Assembly: GCF_027887165.1 (NCBI RefSeq)
Contig: NC_077229.1
Span: 111,241,994 to 111,305,993, forward strand
Direction: 5' to 3'
DNA from: Monodelphis domestica
Lineage: Eukaryota > Chordata > Mammalia > Didelphimorphia > Didelphidae
Length of the DNA: 64,000 bases
Below are positions 53,095 to 63,689 of the stretch, one piece after another (within the stretch, counting starts at the first letter, position 1; every line of letters starts with the position of its first letter). Under the pieces are notes generated by a model, which was not told where the DNA came from, did not search any database, and saw only the letters and a list, made by a program, of their open reading frames with translations. The position numbers and the translations under genes are program-made.

Positions 53095-53640
53095 AGGAGG
53101 AGATGTTCTGGCTGTCCTAGAACATGCCTTCCCCCTTGTCTCCATTTTTCAACTTTCCTGACTTTCTTTAAACCCAACTAAAATCCTGTCTTTTACAGTG
53201 ACTTTCCAACTCTCTTAATTCTAGTGCTTTCCCTGTCAATTATTCTATATTTATTTATTCTATATAGGACTTGTTTGCAGATATTTGTTTGTATAATTGT
53301 CTCCTTCACTGGTGAGTTCTTTAAGGAGAGGAACTGTTTTTTTGCTTCTTTTTGTATTGCTAGCATTTAACACAGTGCCTGACATAGAATAAACTCTTTC
53401 TTTTTGTTAAACTTTTACCTTACATCTTTGAATCAATACTTCATATTGGTTCTTAGGCAGAAAAGTGGTAAGGGCTGGCAATGGGGGTCAAATGACTTGC
53501 CCAGGGTCATAAGCTAGAAAGTATCTGAGGTCAAATTTGAATCCAGGACCTCCCATCTCTAGTCTAGGTTTGACTCAGAATTCATTGAGTCACCTATTTG
53601 CTCTTTTTAAGTTCTTAATAAATGCTTACTGATTGACTGA
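53095..53640 (+). mobile_element. L2 3' end between L1 pieces, holding a SINE-S
   Basis: 'CTAGTGCTTTCCCTGTCAAT', 'GAGTTCTTTAAGGAGAGGAA' and 'ACAGTGCCTGACATAGAATA' resume after the SINE as 'TTAATAAATGCTTACTGATTG'. L2 is normally older than L1, so its place inside an L1 frame needs explanation (see findings). Confidence 0.7.
53404..53602 (-). mobile_element. SINE-S inserted in an L2
   Basis: 'TTACATCTTTGAATCAATAC', 'GCCCAGGGTCATAAGCTAGA', ending 'GAGTCACCTATTTGCTC'. Confidence 0.85.
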
Positions 53641-53659
53641 TGAGGATGATGAGGATGAA

Positions 53660-54344
53660 AATTCAAATATCTTTGGTCAAGAATCCCAAGGGAAATAAGG
53701 GGTGAGGGGGGAAATGAGAAGGCTGGAGCTTAGCAATATGGGATCTCAAATTATACTACAAAATGGTAGTTATCAAAATTACTTGATCCTTGGTAAAAAA
53801 AAAAAGTTGATCAATGAAATGAATAGATTATGCATATAACATATCAAAATAAATTAACAGAGTAACATAGTGTTTGATTAACACAAAGATACAAGCTATC
53901 GGAGGAAGAACTCAATATTTAACAAAAACTAGAAAACCATCTGGCAGAAATTAGATTCAGGCTAATATCTCATACCATATACAATAATAAACTCCAAATA
54001 GATATATGACCTGAGTATAGAAGGTTATATCATAAATAAATTAGAAGAACAGGGAAGGAGATACCGTTAACAATTATAGGTAGGGGAAGGAATATTGACC
54101 AAACAGAGGATATAGAGGATCACAGAAGATAAAATGGGCAATTTTGGTTGCATGAAATTCATAAGCACAAACAAAATCAGTTCCTATATAATTAATAGAG
54201 AAACAGTTATTTGGTAAAAATCTTGCTACTAAGTTAAAATACTAAGAAGGAGGACCATTTCTCAGGGATAAATGGTCAAAGAAAATGAATAGGTAGCTCT
54301 CAAAAGAAGAAATATAAACTATCAGCAATCCTATTAAAAATGTT
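53660..54344 (+). mobile_element. L1 ORF2 fragment, continuing
   Basis: 'TATACTACAAAATGGTAGTTATC', 'AACTCCAAATAGATATATGA' and 'AATGGTCAAAGAAAATGAAT' follow the reverse-transcriptase-to-C-terminal order of L1 ORF2. The frame is broken. Confidence 0.75.
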
Positions 54345-54363
54345 CCAAATCATTAATAATTAG

Positions 54364-56046
54364 TGGAGTAGAGTTAAGATGGTGGCTTAGTAGCAGTAAA
54401 AATTGAACCTTCTCTGACAATCCTTTCAAATCAATCTTTAAAAAGTGCCTCAAAACAATAGGAGTCAGAAACCAAGAGCAAGATGGAGTGAGGGGGCTTT
54501 GCAACTGAACACAACTTGAAAGATAGACAGAGAGAGTCAATATGCATAGGATTTTCATGAGAAAGAAGGGAGACAGAAGCATGGCTGCACACAGAGATGT
54601 GCTGACCACCCACCACCCACCTACTGAACCAGGTTCCTAGTTTGGGCATAGGCCAAATTTGAGATCCTGAGACCCTGCCTTCACTACCAACAACAGAACA
54701 TTCCATACCCCAGACCCACCCCTTGAAGTCCCAGGCCCTGGCACCAGCCCATAGTGAGGCCTAGAAGTCTGTAAAGTCCTTTCAAGTCTGCACTGTGGTG
54801 CAACCCTTAGCCCCATGGCAAAATAGCTCTGAGTGCTGAGACCTGCAAGCCATCAGTAGAGGAGACAGAATCAGCAGCTTTCAAAACTCCCAGTCCACAG
54901 GCAAAAAAAAAAAGACTGGGAAAATGAGCAAATAGCAAAAGAAACACCTAATTTTAGAAAATTTCTGTGGGGACTAAGGGCAAAAAAACAGAATCAACTG
55001 GTATAAAATTAATCGGTGAGTTGTAAAAATAAAATATTTAGATGAAAAAACTGTTCAATATAGGTTCAAAATTGTTCGGATACTTTTGATAGAGGTAACT
55101 TAAAGTATCCTCAGTGATGAAGTGAAGCTCAAACATAAACTTCCCTTGAGCCTGAGGGCCAGGCTCAAGGATACTGAAGAGACTCTTATTCCAAAAATAA
55201 AATATTTATTGAAATATATAAGGATAAAAAAGAATTTCTAATTCTAAGGGATTCTAAATCCACCCAAATGAACTCCCTGGTTCTGCAAGGAACCACTTCT
55301 CTTGTGTTTCACAGGCTACACTAATCCTCCCTGATCTGACTAACCCAAATTTATACTATATAAATAAAAACTAATGCTATTATCCTTATAAATCTTAACT
55401 TCACCTTCAAATTATAAAAGAGCAAAGGTTAACCGGTTGAGTCTCAACAAGAATAAAGTCAGAATAAAGAATAAAATATTAACAGACTCAGAGTCCAAAC
55501 CAAAGACCAGGTTTTTCTTTGGTCTTCTCAGAGTTAAACAATCTATAAAAACCACAATAGATAGTCACTAGCATTTCCCAAGTAGGGAAAGGAAAACACT
55601 GAGCTCCTTCAAATCTTTCCCTCAGACAGAGAGAGAGAGGCAAAGATGTTACCTCCTCCAGCCCTGAGAAAGAGTCTCAGAATGTATCTCTGCCAACTGC
55701 CAGAGACCACTCCCAACTGCCAGAGAGAGTAATTGATACAGAAAAATGGTTATAATTGTCAACATCTGAAATCAACACGCTCTCTCAGTTCTGATTCAAA
55801 CTATAATTCTTTCTCAAGCCAGCATTCTACTTCTTATCTCTAAACTAATAAAACAATACTTATTTTCTAATATCATCCTTATACTGGGAATGGTGAGATC
55901 CAAGCAACCACATGTAAACTTCAAAGGAAAATGGAAATTGATCTTGGGCTCTGGAAGAACACAAAAAGGAATTTAAAAATCAAATAAGACAGGTCAAAGA
56001 AAAATAGGGAAAAGAAATGAGAGTAATGTAAAAAAAAAATCCAACA
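54364..56046 (+). mobile_element. 3'-truncated L1 copy with 19-bp duplication
   Basis: Flanks CCAAATCATTAATAATTAG (54345-54363) and CCAAATCATTAATATTTAG (56047-56065) differ at one base. It has a 5' L1 start ('GTTAAGATGGTGGCTTAGTA'), the 5' UTR and the beginning of ORF1 (to ~56025, 'AAGAAATGAGAGTAATG'), then an A run. The rest of the L1 is absent. An LTR interrupts it at 55021-55891. The older L1 continues outside. Confidence 0.8.
55021..55891. mobile_element. Probable LTR nested in the truncated L1
   Basis: An ~870-bp block lies between matching GGTGAG at 55015-55020 and 55892-55897. L1 sequence joins across it. AT-rich, with AATAAA-type signals on both strands near 55195-55205, so orientation is unsettled. 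A fossil of an unnamed LTR family. Confidence 0.5.
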
Positions 56047-56065
56047 CCAAATCATTAATATTTAG

Positions 56066-56167
56066 AGAAATTAAAATTAAAACAACTTTAACCTCTCATC
56101 CATCATAGTGACAAATATAAAAAAAGAGAGAGAGAGAAGAATGGGAGAATAAGTTCACTACTGGTAC
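56066..56167 (+). mobile_element. L1 ORF2 fragment, continuing
   Basis: 'AGAAATTAAAATTAAAACAAC' is the L1 phrase that follows the duplication site in intact copies. It breaks at 56168 at a poly-T run. Confidence 0.7.
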
Positions 56168-56605
56168 TTTTTTTTTTTTATCTATTGAGTTTGGTTTTAT
56201 TAGATTTGCTCAAAACCCCACAGACTGAAGTCTATGCTGAGAGGCAAGTCTCTTGGGTCAAGAGGGACAGCAAAGTGCAAATATGTCATTGAAGGTCTAT
56301 TTTCATTTACCCAGATTATCCCTTATGTTATTTCCTCCTCTTCTCTAAGAATCAAAAGCAACAGTGGAAGGAAACAAGGCACACATCCCCCTCATCTTAG
56401 ATGAATTTCCCTCTAATGAAAAAACTGAAATGAATAGCTGAAGAGAGCCTGAACACCCTGGTGAGTTTGTACAGGACCTCTCACACTTCCTTGTCCCTTA
56501 GCCAGTATGTAATGAAGTTGAGGAATAGTGTTGCCACTGAATAAATGATTGATATCAACTTATGATAGCCAATGATGCTGTTGATTTTGAGTAGAGCAAA
56601 AATAA
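56168..56605 (-). pseudogene. Olfactory receptor 3'-end retrocopy
   Basis: Poly-T at 56168-56179 with TTTATT (AATAAA on the minus strand) 16 bp inside shows a polyadenylated insertion on the minus strand. Between about 56561 and 56440 the minus strand reads KLISIIYSVATLFLN, then an aromatic-rich step and LRDKEV. This is the seventh-helix motif of olfactory receptors (consensus KxxSxFYTVxxPxLNPxIYSLRNKEV). The usual Pro-Leu-Ile after LN is changed to Phe-Ile-Thr, and a TGA follows LRDKEV, so it is inactive. The 5' end is truncated (boundary near 56600). Olfactory-receptor coding exons lack introns, so only the poly(A) tail shows that RNA was the source. The subfamily is undetermined. Confidence 0.7.
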
Positions 56606-56950
56606 AATTGGTGGTCAAATAGTCCAGCTATTTTGAAAATCAATTTGGAGCCATACTCAAAAAAAGTCATTAAACTGTGCATACTTTTTGACCTAGTGAT
56701 ACTATTACCAGATATATACCCCAAATGGATATAAAGTCAAAGAAAAAAGGACATATATACAAAAAATTTTATCAGTATTTACTCAAAGAAGCAAAGAACA
56801 GAAAACCATTAAGGGGAGCCCATAAGTTAAGAAATGGTTGAGCAAGTAATGATATGTGTGTGTGTGTATACACAGTGGTATCAATATACAATAAAAACAC
56901 ATAGATATGCATATAAAATACATACAACTACATAAACATATTATGCATTG
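56606..56950 (+). mobile_element. L1 ORF2 C-terminal region, resuming
   Basis: 'CAATTTGGAGCCATACTCAA', 'AAACTGTGCATACTTTTTGA' and 'CCCCAAATGGATATAAAGTC' match L1 ORF2 on the far side of the olfactory-receptor insertion. Confidence 0.75.
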
Positions 56951-56954
56951 TATG

Positions 56955-57375
56955 AAATTATTTTTTTTTATGTTTGGTCATTCAATACTTGAGAAACACC
57001 ATCATTACCACCCTTTCTTCTCTTAAATTCTACTTCCATTAAAAAAAAAAAAACCTCCCTTTCTGTTAAATAAGTATATTAATGTAAAACAAGTCCATAC
57101 ATTGGCCATAACTAAAAACACATGTCTCATTCTAAGTCTTTCATTCATCACCTTTCTATTAGCAGGAGGATAGCTTGCTTCATCCATAGATGTAATCATT
57201 CATTGCATTGATCTGTGTTCTGAAGTCTTTTAAAGTTGTTTTTCTTTACAGTGTTTCAATTACTGTATAAAATGTTCTTCTGCTTCTGTTCATTTCATTT
57301 TGTAACAGTTCATACAGGTCTTCACAAGCTTAACTACTTCCCTCTGAAGACTAGTTACACAAAAGACCATTATAA
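56955..57375 (-). mobile_element. L1-type LINE, old 3' region
   Basis: 'AGGAGGATAGCTTGCTTCAT', 'TCATTGCATTGATCTGTGTT' and 'TTCATACAGGTCTTCACAAG' parallel 366 and 59390. Confidence 0.6.
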
Positions 57376-57376
57376 A

Positions 57377-57621
57377 TGTTGTTGTTGTTGTGTGGTTACA
57401 TCTGACTCTTCATGATCCCATTTGGTGTTTTCTTGGCAAAGATACTGGAGAGGTTTGCCATTTCCTTCTCCGGCTCATATTACAGATGAGGAAACTGAAG
57501 CATACAGAATTAAATTATTTGCCCAGGTCTGTACAGCTATTAAGTATCTGAGACTGGATTTGAACTCAAGTCTTCCTGACTCCAGGCCAGGTAGTCTATC
57601 CACTGAACTATCTAGTTGACC
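57377..57621 (-). mobile_element. SINE-L, full length
   Basis: 'TGTTGTTGTTGTGTGGTTAC', 'TTTGGTGTTTTCTTGGCAAA' and 'GCCCAGGTCTGTACAGCTAT', ending 'AACTATCTAGTTGACCC'. Confidence 0.9.
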
Positions 57622-57721
57622 CGATTATAAATAGCAATTATCAAGTACATTCATATATCCAAGTAAATAGCAAACAAAAATAATTACATTTATGTGTATT
57701 ACAATATGCCAAAAATAATAA

Positions 57722-58425
57722 AGTGAAGGAGGTCTCTCACTGGGTGCAAGATGTCTTAGCTTGGACATAAGTCTCATTCCCTGAAGTGTCCAGGCAGGTT
57801 AAACTGGAAATCATAGACATTTTATTTCTTCTACATGTTTGCCTTCTAACATCTGTTCTCTCTTTCGGTGGATCTCTCCCTGGAGAGTCTGGAACCTCGT
57901 GTGTCTTCTCAAAATAGGAATGAAACTTGCTGAGCATAGTTTCAATTTCTAGCTCCTACTGTCAACACACATAGTGCTTTTAGTTATAAAGAATATTTAA
58001 TGTCATGGTGAGATGTGAAGAAAAGCCAACCAGTGGAACTGAGTTTTAATGTTTAGTCTTAATTACTTAACATGCAAAACTAGTTCTTAAAGTTTCCTCG
58101 GAGAGAGAAATAGACAGACAGACAGAGAGAAGGTGTTAAAAAAAAAATTATTAGTCCCCAAACTCTAACATCAGTGTAGGCAAGCAATATGGAATTATTC
58201 TTTCAACCAATGACTATCTTACGTAAATGTCCAGCCGTAAAGCTCAGGGTACATCTGTAACCACATGTTGAGATCTACATTGTAAAGAAGATTCTTATTC
58301 TAGTATGAGTTGGACTAGAGGTACTCTGAACTTCTTTCTGACAGTCAATGATTCTAATTGGCTGCTTTGAGTTCCTCAAAGCCTATTGCAATCTAGCCTC
58401 TTCATGTTATTTTTACAACACAGAA
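57722..58425. other. Spacer
   Basis: No recognised gene or repeat apart from an (ACAG)n-like run near 58110 and an A run at 58138. Confidence 0.4.
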
Positions 58426-58429
58426 ATGT

Positions 58430-58560
58430 AGCAAAATACACTGGGTTTGGAATCAGGCTTGGGTTCAAAATTTGTCCATTGGAAAGCTGGAGAACCATTG
58501 AATTAGACCATCTTCAAGGTTACTTCCAGTTCTAGAAATTCTGGTTCCATAAACCATCTT
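58430..58560 (+). mobile_element. MIR-like fragment
   Basis: 'GGGTTTGGAATCAGGCTTGG' and 'CAAGGTTACTTCCAGTTCTA'. The middle CORE is largely lost. Confidence 0.5.
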
Positions 58561-58700
58561 AAGAAAGATTTGGCTGGCATTCAAAGCTGTCCACAACCTG
58601 GCATCATCTTACCTTTCCCGTGTAATGGAAACTGCCCCTGCCAGTAACAGATGCCTCCAGCACAGCTTTGATTTGCCCCCAGATCTGGGGATGCCTGGCG
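58561..58700 (+). mobile_element. Possible L2 fragment
   Basis: 'GGCATTCAAAGCTGTCCACA' and 'CATCATCTTACCTTTCC' resemble the L2 ORF2 C-terminal stretch (AFKAL-HNL). Confidence 0.45.
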
Positions 58701-59385
58701 CCTAGATGCAAGGATTGCATCAACCTTGTGGTGAGGACTCTGTTTGGCTTGGGGTGTTTGTAGGGCACCCAGGGAAAGTTGGATGGAGAGATACGAGCTG
58801 GAAAAGTCTGAATCCACAGAGGCTTCAAGCCAAGGAAAAGGATAAAGAGACAGAGACAGATAGCAAGGGACAGAGAATGAGGAGAAACAAGGACACAGAG
58901 CCAGGGGGCTTTCCTGGAGCTTAGTCTTACACTTCTTGGTTAGTGATTATCTCTTTCCATGCTCGCGCCCTTTCAAATATTAAAGCAGCCACATCATTTC
59001 TGCACTGACATGACACCATGTTCATGTGGGAAATAGCAACCACAGGACCCTGAGGCCTCATTGCACCTGGGTCAAGAGGTGACCCTGTCCCAAGCATTAA
59101 GACTTTGGCATGTGTCTGCTGAGCAAGTTGTTAACATTCTTTTCTGTTCTCTAGTTTGGACTGTTGCACTAAGAGATCAGTGAACTTAATAGTCTGGGAC
59201 TGGAGGTGTGGTTGGAGATATTTTGAGGAAATGAGCCATGGAGTGACTGCTACTTATTTTAAGACCTTATTTACCTCGTATTCTCTTTTAAGTCAACGTC
59301 CTTTCTCCTTTCTGTGGTCAGAGGGTTTGTGAGCAGTAGTTTGCTTTTGAAAGTACAGAATACCTATTTGCTCTACCTGGAACTT
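58701..59385. other. Low-repeat spacer
   Basis: No recognised repeat or gene. Confidence 0.4.
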
Positions 59386-59389
59386 CCTT

Positions 59390-59870
59390 CCTCTCCCTTT
59401 CTCACTCCCCACAAATTTCCCCATTGGCCATGTACAAAAAAATATAAGTCTCATTCTGCAACTTAAGTCCTCTGCTCTATCAGGAGGTAGCATTTTTGAT
59501 TACTAGACTTCTGGAATCATAGCTGGTCATTGCATTGAGCAGATTTATTAAACCTTTTTGGTTTTCTTCATAATTTATTTATTGCCATGTTTTCCTGTTT
59601 CTGCTCATTTCACTCTGTATCAGTTCACATAAATCTCACTAGGTTTCTCTGAAAATGTGTCTTTTATTATTTCTTATAGCACAATAATATTCCATTATGT
59701 TCATAGGTCATAATTTGTTCAGTCATTTCTCAAATAATGGATACTTCCATTAGTTTCCAATTTGCCCATACAAAAAAAAGAACTGCTATGAATGTTTTTG
59801 TGCATATGGGTTCTCTTCCTCTTTCATCTCTTCTGGATTAACACTTAGTAGTGGCATTGTTGGTATCATC
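59390..59870 (-). mobile_element. L1-type LINE, old 3' region
   Basis: 'GGTCATTGCATTGAGCAGAT', 'CTCATTTCACTCTGTATCAG' and 'AGCACAATAATATTCCATTA'. The fullest of the four copies of this type in the window. Confidence 0.7.
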
Positions 59871-60059
59871 AATAGTAGTTCTGAATGGATGATGGACCCA
59901 AACAGGTTCTGAATGTAGCAATGAAGTGCTAACCCAAACTTCTCTGAAATGGCTGAAGCCATCCCTCATTCCCCCTCTTTCTCCCAAGATCTTATCTAAT
60001 ATTTGATTTTGAATTTCTTATGCACTTATCATATAATATTGTGTTTGATGGTTATCTCT

Positions 60060-60210
60060 GTGCCTTATCTCTCCACTAGACTACACAATCCACAAGGGCA
60101 AGGACTATTCTTCAGCTAAACTTTTCATTCCATTCTCCCAAATACCTAGCTTATTTTTTTGTTCATAATAGATCCCTGAGAAGTATTTGTTGAATGAATG
60201 GAATTATTGT
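60060..60210 (+). mobile_element. L2 3' end
   Basis: 'CTCCACTAGACTACACAATC', 'CAAGGGCAAGGACTATTCTT', ending 'AAGTATTTGTTGAATGAATG'. Confidence 0.75.
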
Positions 60211-60244
60211 TCCCCTGTGCAAAATGAGAAAAGTGAATCCCAGA

Positions 60245-60370
60245 GGATTAAGTAGTTTCCAGTTTAATAAACACTTATTAAGTGCCTACTATGTGCAAGC
60301 TTGGTGAGGAGGGATTACAAAGACAAAACATTAATTGTCCATACTATCCTCAAGGAACTTGTTCTTTTGT
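60245..60370 (-). mobile_element. L2/MIR tail
   Basis: 'AATAAACACTTATTAAGTGC', 'CTACTATGTGCAAGCTTGG' and 'ATCCTCAAGGAACTTGTTC'. Confidence 0.65.
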
Positions 60371-60904
60371 CCAGAGACAAGTCCATTTGTTTTTCCAAGG
60401 TAACACAGGAATGGTATCATCATACCCATATGTTGACTGTCAGTCCCAGAATAGTAGAAAGAACCTAAGACACTGTCCAGTGTAAGGTTGATTGATAACT
60501 CAATAAACCACTGACAAATGTAGAAAAGACACAGAATAGACTCTTCCCTCTCTTTGTTTATATGATCTAGCACTATTTCTGGAGACCAACAGGAATGTAA
60601 TTCTTATAAGTAGTCTTACTGAAAGCCCTTCATAAATTATAAAGTACTATGAAAACAATAAGCATCATGCCCAAGTAGCACAGTATTATTATCATTAACA
60701 TTTTCACTAGCCCTCATGCTCTCCCACAATGGAAATCCAAACATCACCTCATGGGAAACTGCCTTTAAGGACCTATTGCAAAGAGATGGCTAATCTCATA
60801 TAACCAAAAATCTGGGATGGGCTGAAACCTAGGGAGAAGAGGAGAAGTGGATTTAACAGGACCTTCTTAGTGTATCAGGAAGTCTCTAAAGAATATTATG
60901 TATC
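60371..60904. other. Spacer
   Basis: No recognised gene or repeat. Confidence 0.4.
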
Positions 60905-61020
60905 AACCAACAGATTAGAATCAGAAGACTTCTATTTAAATCCCAGATCTTCTTTTCCCTATCTATAAAATCTTAGGCAAATTCCTCCCACTGTCTGAAC
61001 CTTAGCTTCCTCATCTTTAT
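60905..61020 (+). mobile_element. MIR, cut by an L1
   Basis: 'AGAATCAGAAGACTTCTATTT', 'TCTTAGGCAAATTCCTCCC' and 'CCTTAGCTTCCTCATC', interrupted by the poly-T end of the next L1. Confidence 0.7.
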
Positions 61021-61741
61021 TTTTTTTTAACTTTTGAAAAATTTTAATTAATTAATTTAGAATATTTTTCTATGGTTACATGATTCCTGTTCTTTCCCTC
61101 CCCTCCTCAACTCCCCTGTAGCCAATGAGCAATTCCTCTGGGTTTTATATGTGCCATTGATCAAGACCTATTTCCATATTATTGATGTTTGCACTAGGAT
61201 GATCATTTAGAGTCTACGTCCCCAATCATATCCCCATTGAACCATGTAGTCAAGCAGTTGTTTTTCTTCTGAATTTCTACTCCCACAATTCTTCCTCTGA
61301 ATGTGGATAGTGTTCTTTCTCATAGATCCCTCCAAGTTGTTCAGAATTATCCTGGATCGTTGCATTGCTGCTAGCAGAGAAGTCCATTACATTAAATTGT
61401 ACCACAGTGTTTCAGTCTCTGTGTACAATGTTCTCCTGGTTCTGCTCCTTTCACTTTGCGTCAGTTCCTGGAGGTGGTTCCAGTTCACATGGAATTCCTC
61501 CAGTTCATTATTCCTTTGAGCACAATAGTACTCCATCACCAACATACTCCACAATTTATTCAGTCATTCCCCAATCGATGGACACCCTCATTTTCCAATT
61601 TTTTGCCACCACAAAGAGCACAGCTATGAATATTCTTGTACAAGTCGTTTTCCTTATTGTCTCTTTGGGGTACAAACCTAACAGTGATGTGGCTGGATCA
61701 AAGGGCAGACAGACTTTTAGTGCCCTTTGGGCGTAGTTCCT
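61021..61741 (-). mobile_element. 5'-truncated L1
   Basis: Poly-T start, 3' UTR of the 43392 type ('TAATTAATTTAGAATATTTT') and an ORF2 C-terminal segment with TRIFIAVLFVVAKNWK on the minus strand. The 5' end near 61741 directly meets LTR-flanking sequence. Confidence 0.9.
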
Positions 61742-61787
61742 TTTGGATACTTTAAAGTCAAGGCTTGCTCGCTTTAAAGATGTAACT

Positions 61788-62653
61788 TGTGACAAGGGAA
61801 TCACTTTAAAAGACTGATATATATTAATTTAAGGTCGCCAAGGAATTCAGCTATGTAATTCCTAAATGAAAAACTCAAGTCAGCCATCAGCCTTTTTTGG
61901 AGTTTAATTACAATAGGAGCAAGAAAGGAATTAGAGATAGAGAGAAAGAAAAAAGGGAGAGAAGGGAATAGGGCTTAAATACCCCTTCTGTTTAGGCTGG
62001 GCCAAAAGGCCCAAGCCCTTAGATAGCTGGGGCAAAGAAAAAAGATCAGTCCCTATCACTCACGTGACCAAAATGGAGAAACAGTCTCAGAGGCCCCCAC
62101 CTTCAGCTTCCTTCAGCGCAAGCTTCTCCGAGTCCACCGCAATCACCCCCGACCAAACTCCTCAACCACTCTCCAGTCTCCAGACCCTCCTATCTTTTAG
62201 GAAACCCTCCAAGTTCCTCCTCTCAGTTCTCCCATCTACCAATCACTGTTCATCAATTTCCCTGTGCCAATGGAGGCTCTAGCTTAACCCAGGACCGCCC
62301 AGAGGTTTCTGGCTTTTGCACATGTCTGTTGAAGGTCATATTTTCAAATGATTAAATCTTTGATCTAGGCTGCAGCCCTTACTCAATCCTGTTAGGGCTG
62401 AATAGGGTGGAGATTTATTCCAAGTATCTCCATTGTATCAATTCTAAAATCAATCATGATTCAAAGAAATTCCTGTTCTATGCTTAAGCATAGGTCAAAG
62501 TCCTTTCCATTGTTCAGCAAAAGGTTTCTGTCCTAAAGTAATCTGAAGAAGGGAAGAGAAGGAACCTCCCATGCCAATGGGGTTCCCATTCCAATAGACT
62601 ATCAGTAAGAAATTTTCCAAGTATGAAATATCCCAATGGTGAAATTTCCAACA
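61788..62653 (-). mobile_element. Endogenous retrovirus LTR
   Basis: An ~866-bp block on the minus strand begins TGTTGGAAATTTC and ends CCCTTGTCACA. It has a TATA-like TATTTAAGCC near 61978 and an ATTAAA-type signal near 61904. The U5-like part ('CCTTGGCGACCTTAAATT') resembles the LTR at 27570. No clear target duplication is seen. The 46 bp at 61742-61787 are unassigned. A fossil. Confidence 0.75.
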
Positions 62654-62692
62654 TTTATAAGTCTAAGGAATTTTGAGGTTTACAAACTACTG

Positions 62693-62886
62693 GAGGCAGC
62701 TGGGTAGCTGAGTGGATTGATAACCAGGCCTAGAGATGGGAGGTCCTGGATTCAAATCTGGCCTAAGACACTTCCCAGCTGTGTGACCTTGGGCAAGTCA
62801 CTTGACCCCCATTGCCTAGCCCTTACCACTCTTCTGCCTTGGAGCCAATACACAATATTGACTCCAAGACAGAAGGTAAGGGTTTA
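62693..62886 (+). mobile_element. SINE-S, full length
   Basis: 'GGAGGCAGCTGGGTAGCTGA', 'CTGTGTGACCTTGGGCAAGT', ending 'AGACAGAAGGTAAGGGTTTA' with an A tail. AACTACTG on both sides may be its target duplication. Confidence 0.92.
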
Positions 62887-63245
62887 AAAAAAAAAAAAAG
62901 ATATAACTACTGTACTAGCCAATTGGCATGATTGGGGAATAATGTTCTGATGAATTGGATTTCTTAGTTTAATCCCCTCTCTGTGATTCTGCCCCCCTGC
63001 ACTCCCATACCCTTCGTCCCAACCCCATTCTGTCTAGTATTACAGTTATCTGTGTACATGTCTTAGCCTTCCAGTGGAAGGCAAAAGTTCTGTGAGCAGA
63101 TAATCTTCTTTGTAGCCCTCCTAATGCCCCACACACAATGCCCAGCACACATGTAAGTAGAGTGCTCTTAAATGGGCAGTTTATTCCCTCTCCAGGCTAT
63201 CCCCCACCCCACCCTTCCAGCCACTAAACTGATATCCTTTCTTTA
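62887..63245. other. Spacer with L2-like piece
   Basis: An L2-tail-like piece lies at about 63060-63180 ('AATGCCCAGCACACATGTAA'). The rest is unassigned. Confidence 0.45.
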
Positions 63246-63390
63246 AACTTTTTTTTTAGATTTTTGGAAAATTGTATTAGTTAATTTAGAATATTTTTCC
63301 ATGGTTCCAAGATTCATGTTCTTTCCCTCCCCCACCTCCTCTCATAGTTGAAGTGCAATTCCACTGGGTTTTACATGTGTCATTGCTGAC
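63246..63390 (-). mobile_element. L1 3' terminus
   Basis: 'AGTTAATTTAGAATATTTTTC' and 'AATTCCACTGGGTTTTACAT' match the 43392 type. Confidence 0.85.
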
Positions 63391-63490
63391 AGCCTTTTAA
63401 AAAAAAGATATTTTACCAATTACATGTAATAACAATTTTCCACATAAGTTTTCTGAAGTTATAAGATCCAAATTGTCCCCCCTTTTGCAA
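63391..63490 (-). mobile_element. LINE 3' terminus
   Basis: 'ACCAATTACATGTAATAACA' and 'CACATAAGTTTTCTGAAGTT', the same family as 34938-35115. Confidence 0.65.
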
Positions 63491-63534
63491 AGATGGTAAA
63501 CAGTTTGATCTGGCAAATTGATATCCCCAAACCT

Positions 63535-63680
63535 AGATCTGATCACTTCACAAACATAACAAACAAAATCTTCAATGGCTCCCTATGGCCTTATGGAAAC
63601 CCTAGCCTCCTTTGAAGCTAGGAGCTTTTCCCTATTTCTTCTTCCTCACCTTCCCCCAAGTTCTGAGCATTCCCTCTTTA
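63535..63680 (+). mobile_element. L2 fragment
   Basis: 'TTCAATGGCTCCCTATGGCC' and 'TTCCCCCAAGTTCTGAGCAT' resemble the L2 ORF2 end. Truncated by the next L1. Confidence 0.5.
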
Positions 63681-63689
63681 AAAAAAAAA

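Noticed and set aside
56066-56950. Target duplication around the olfactory-receptor copy
   Set aside because: I looked for direct repeats at both ends but saw none long enough to claim; the 5' boundary is uncertain.
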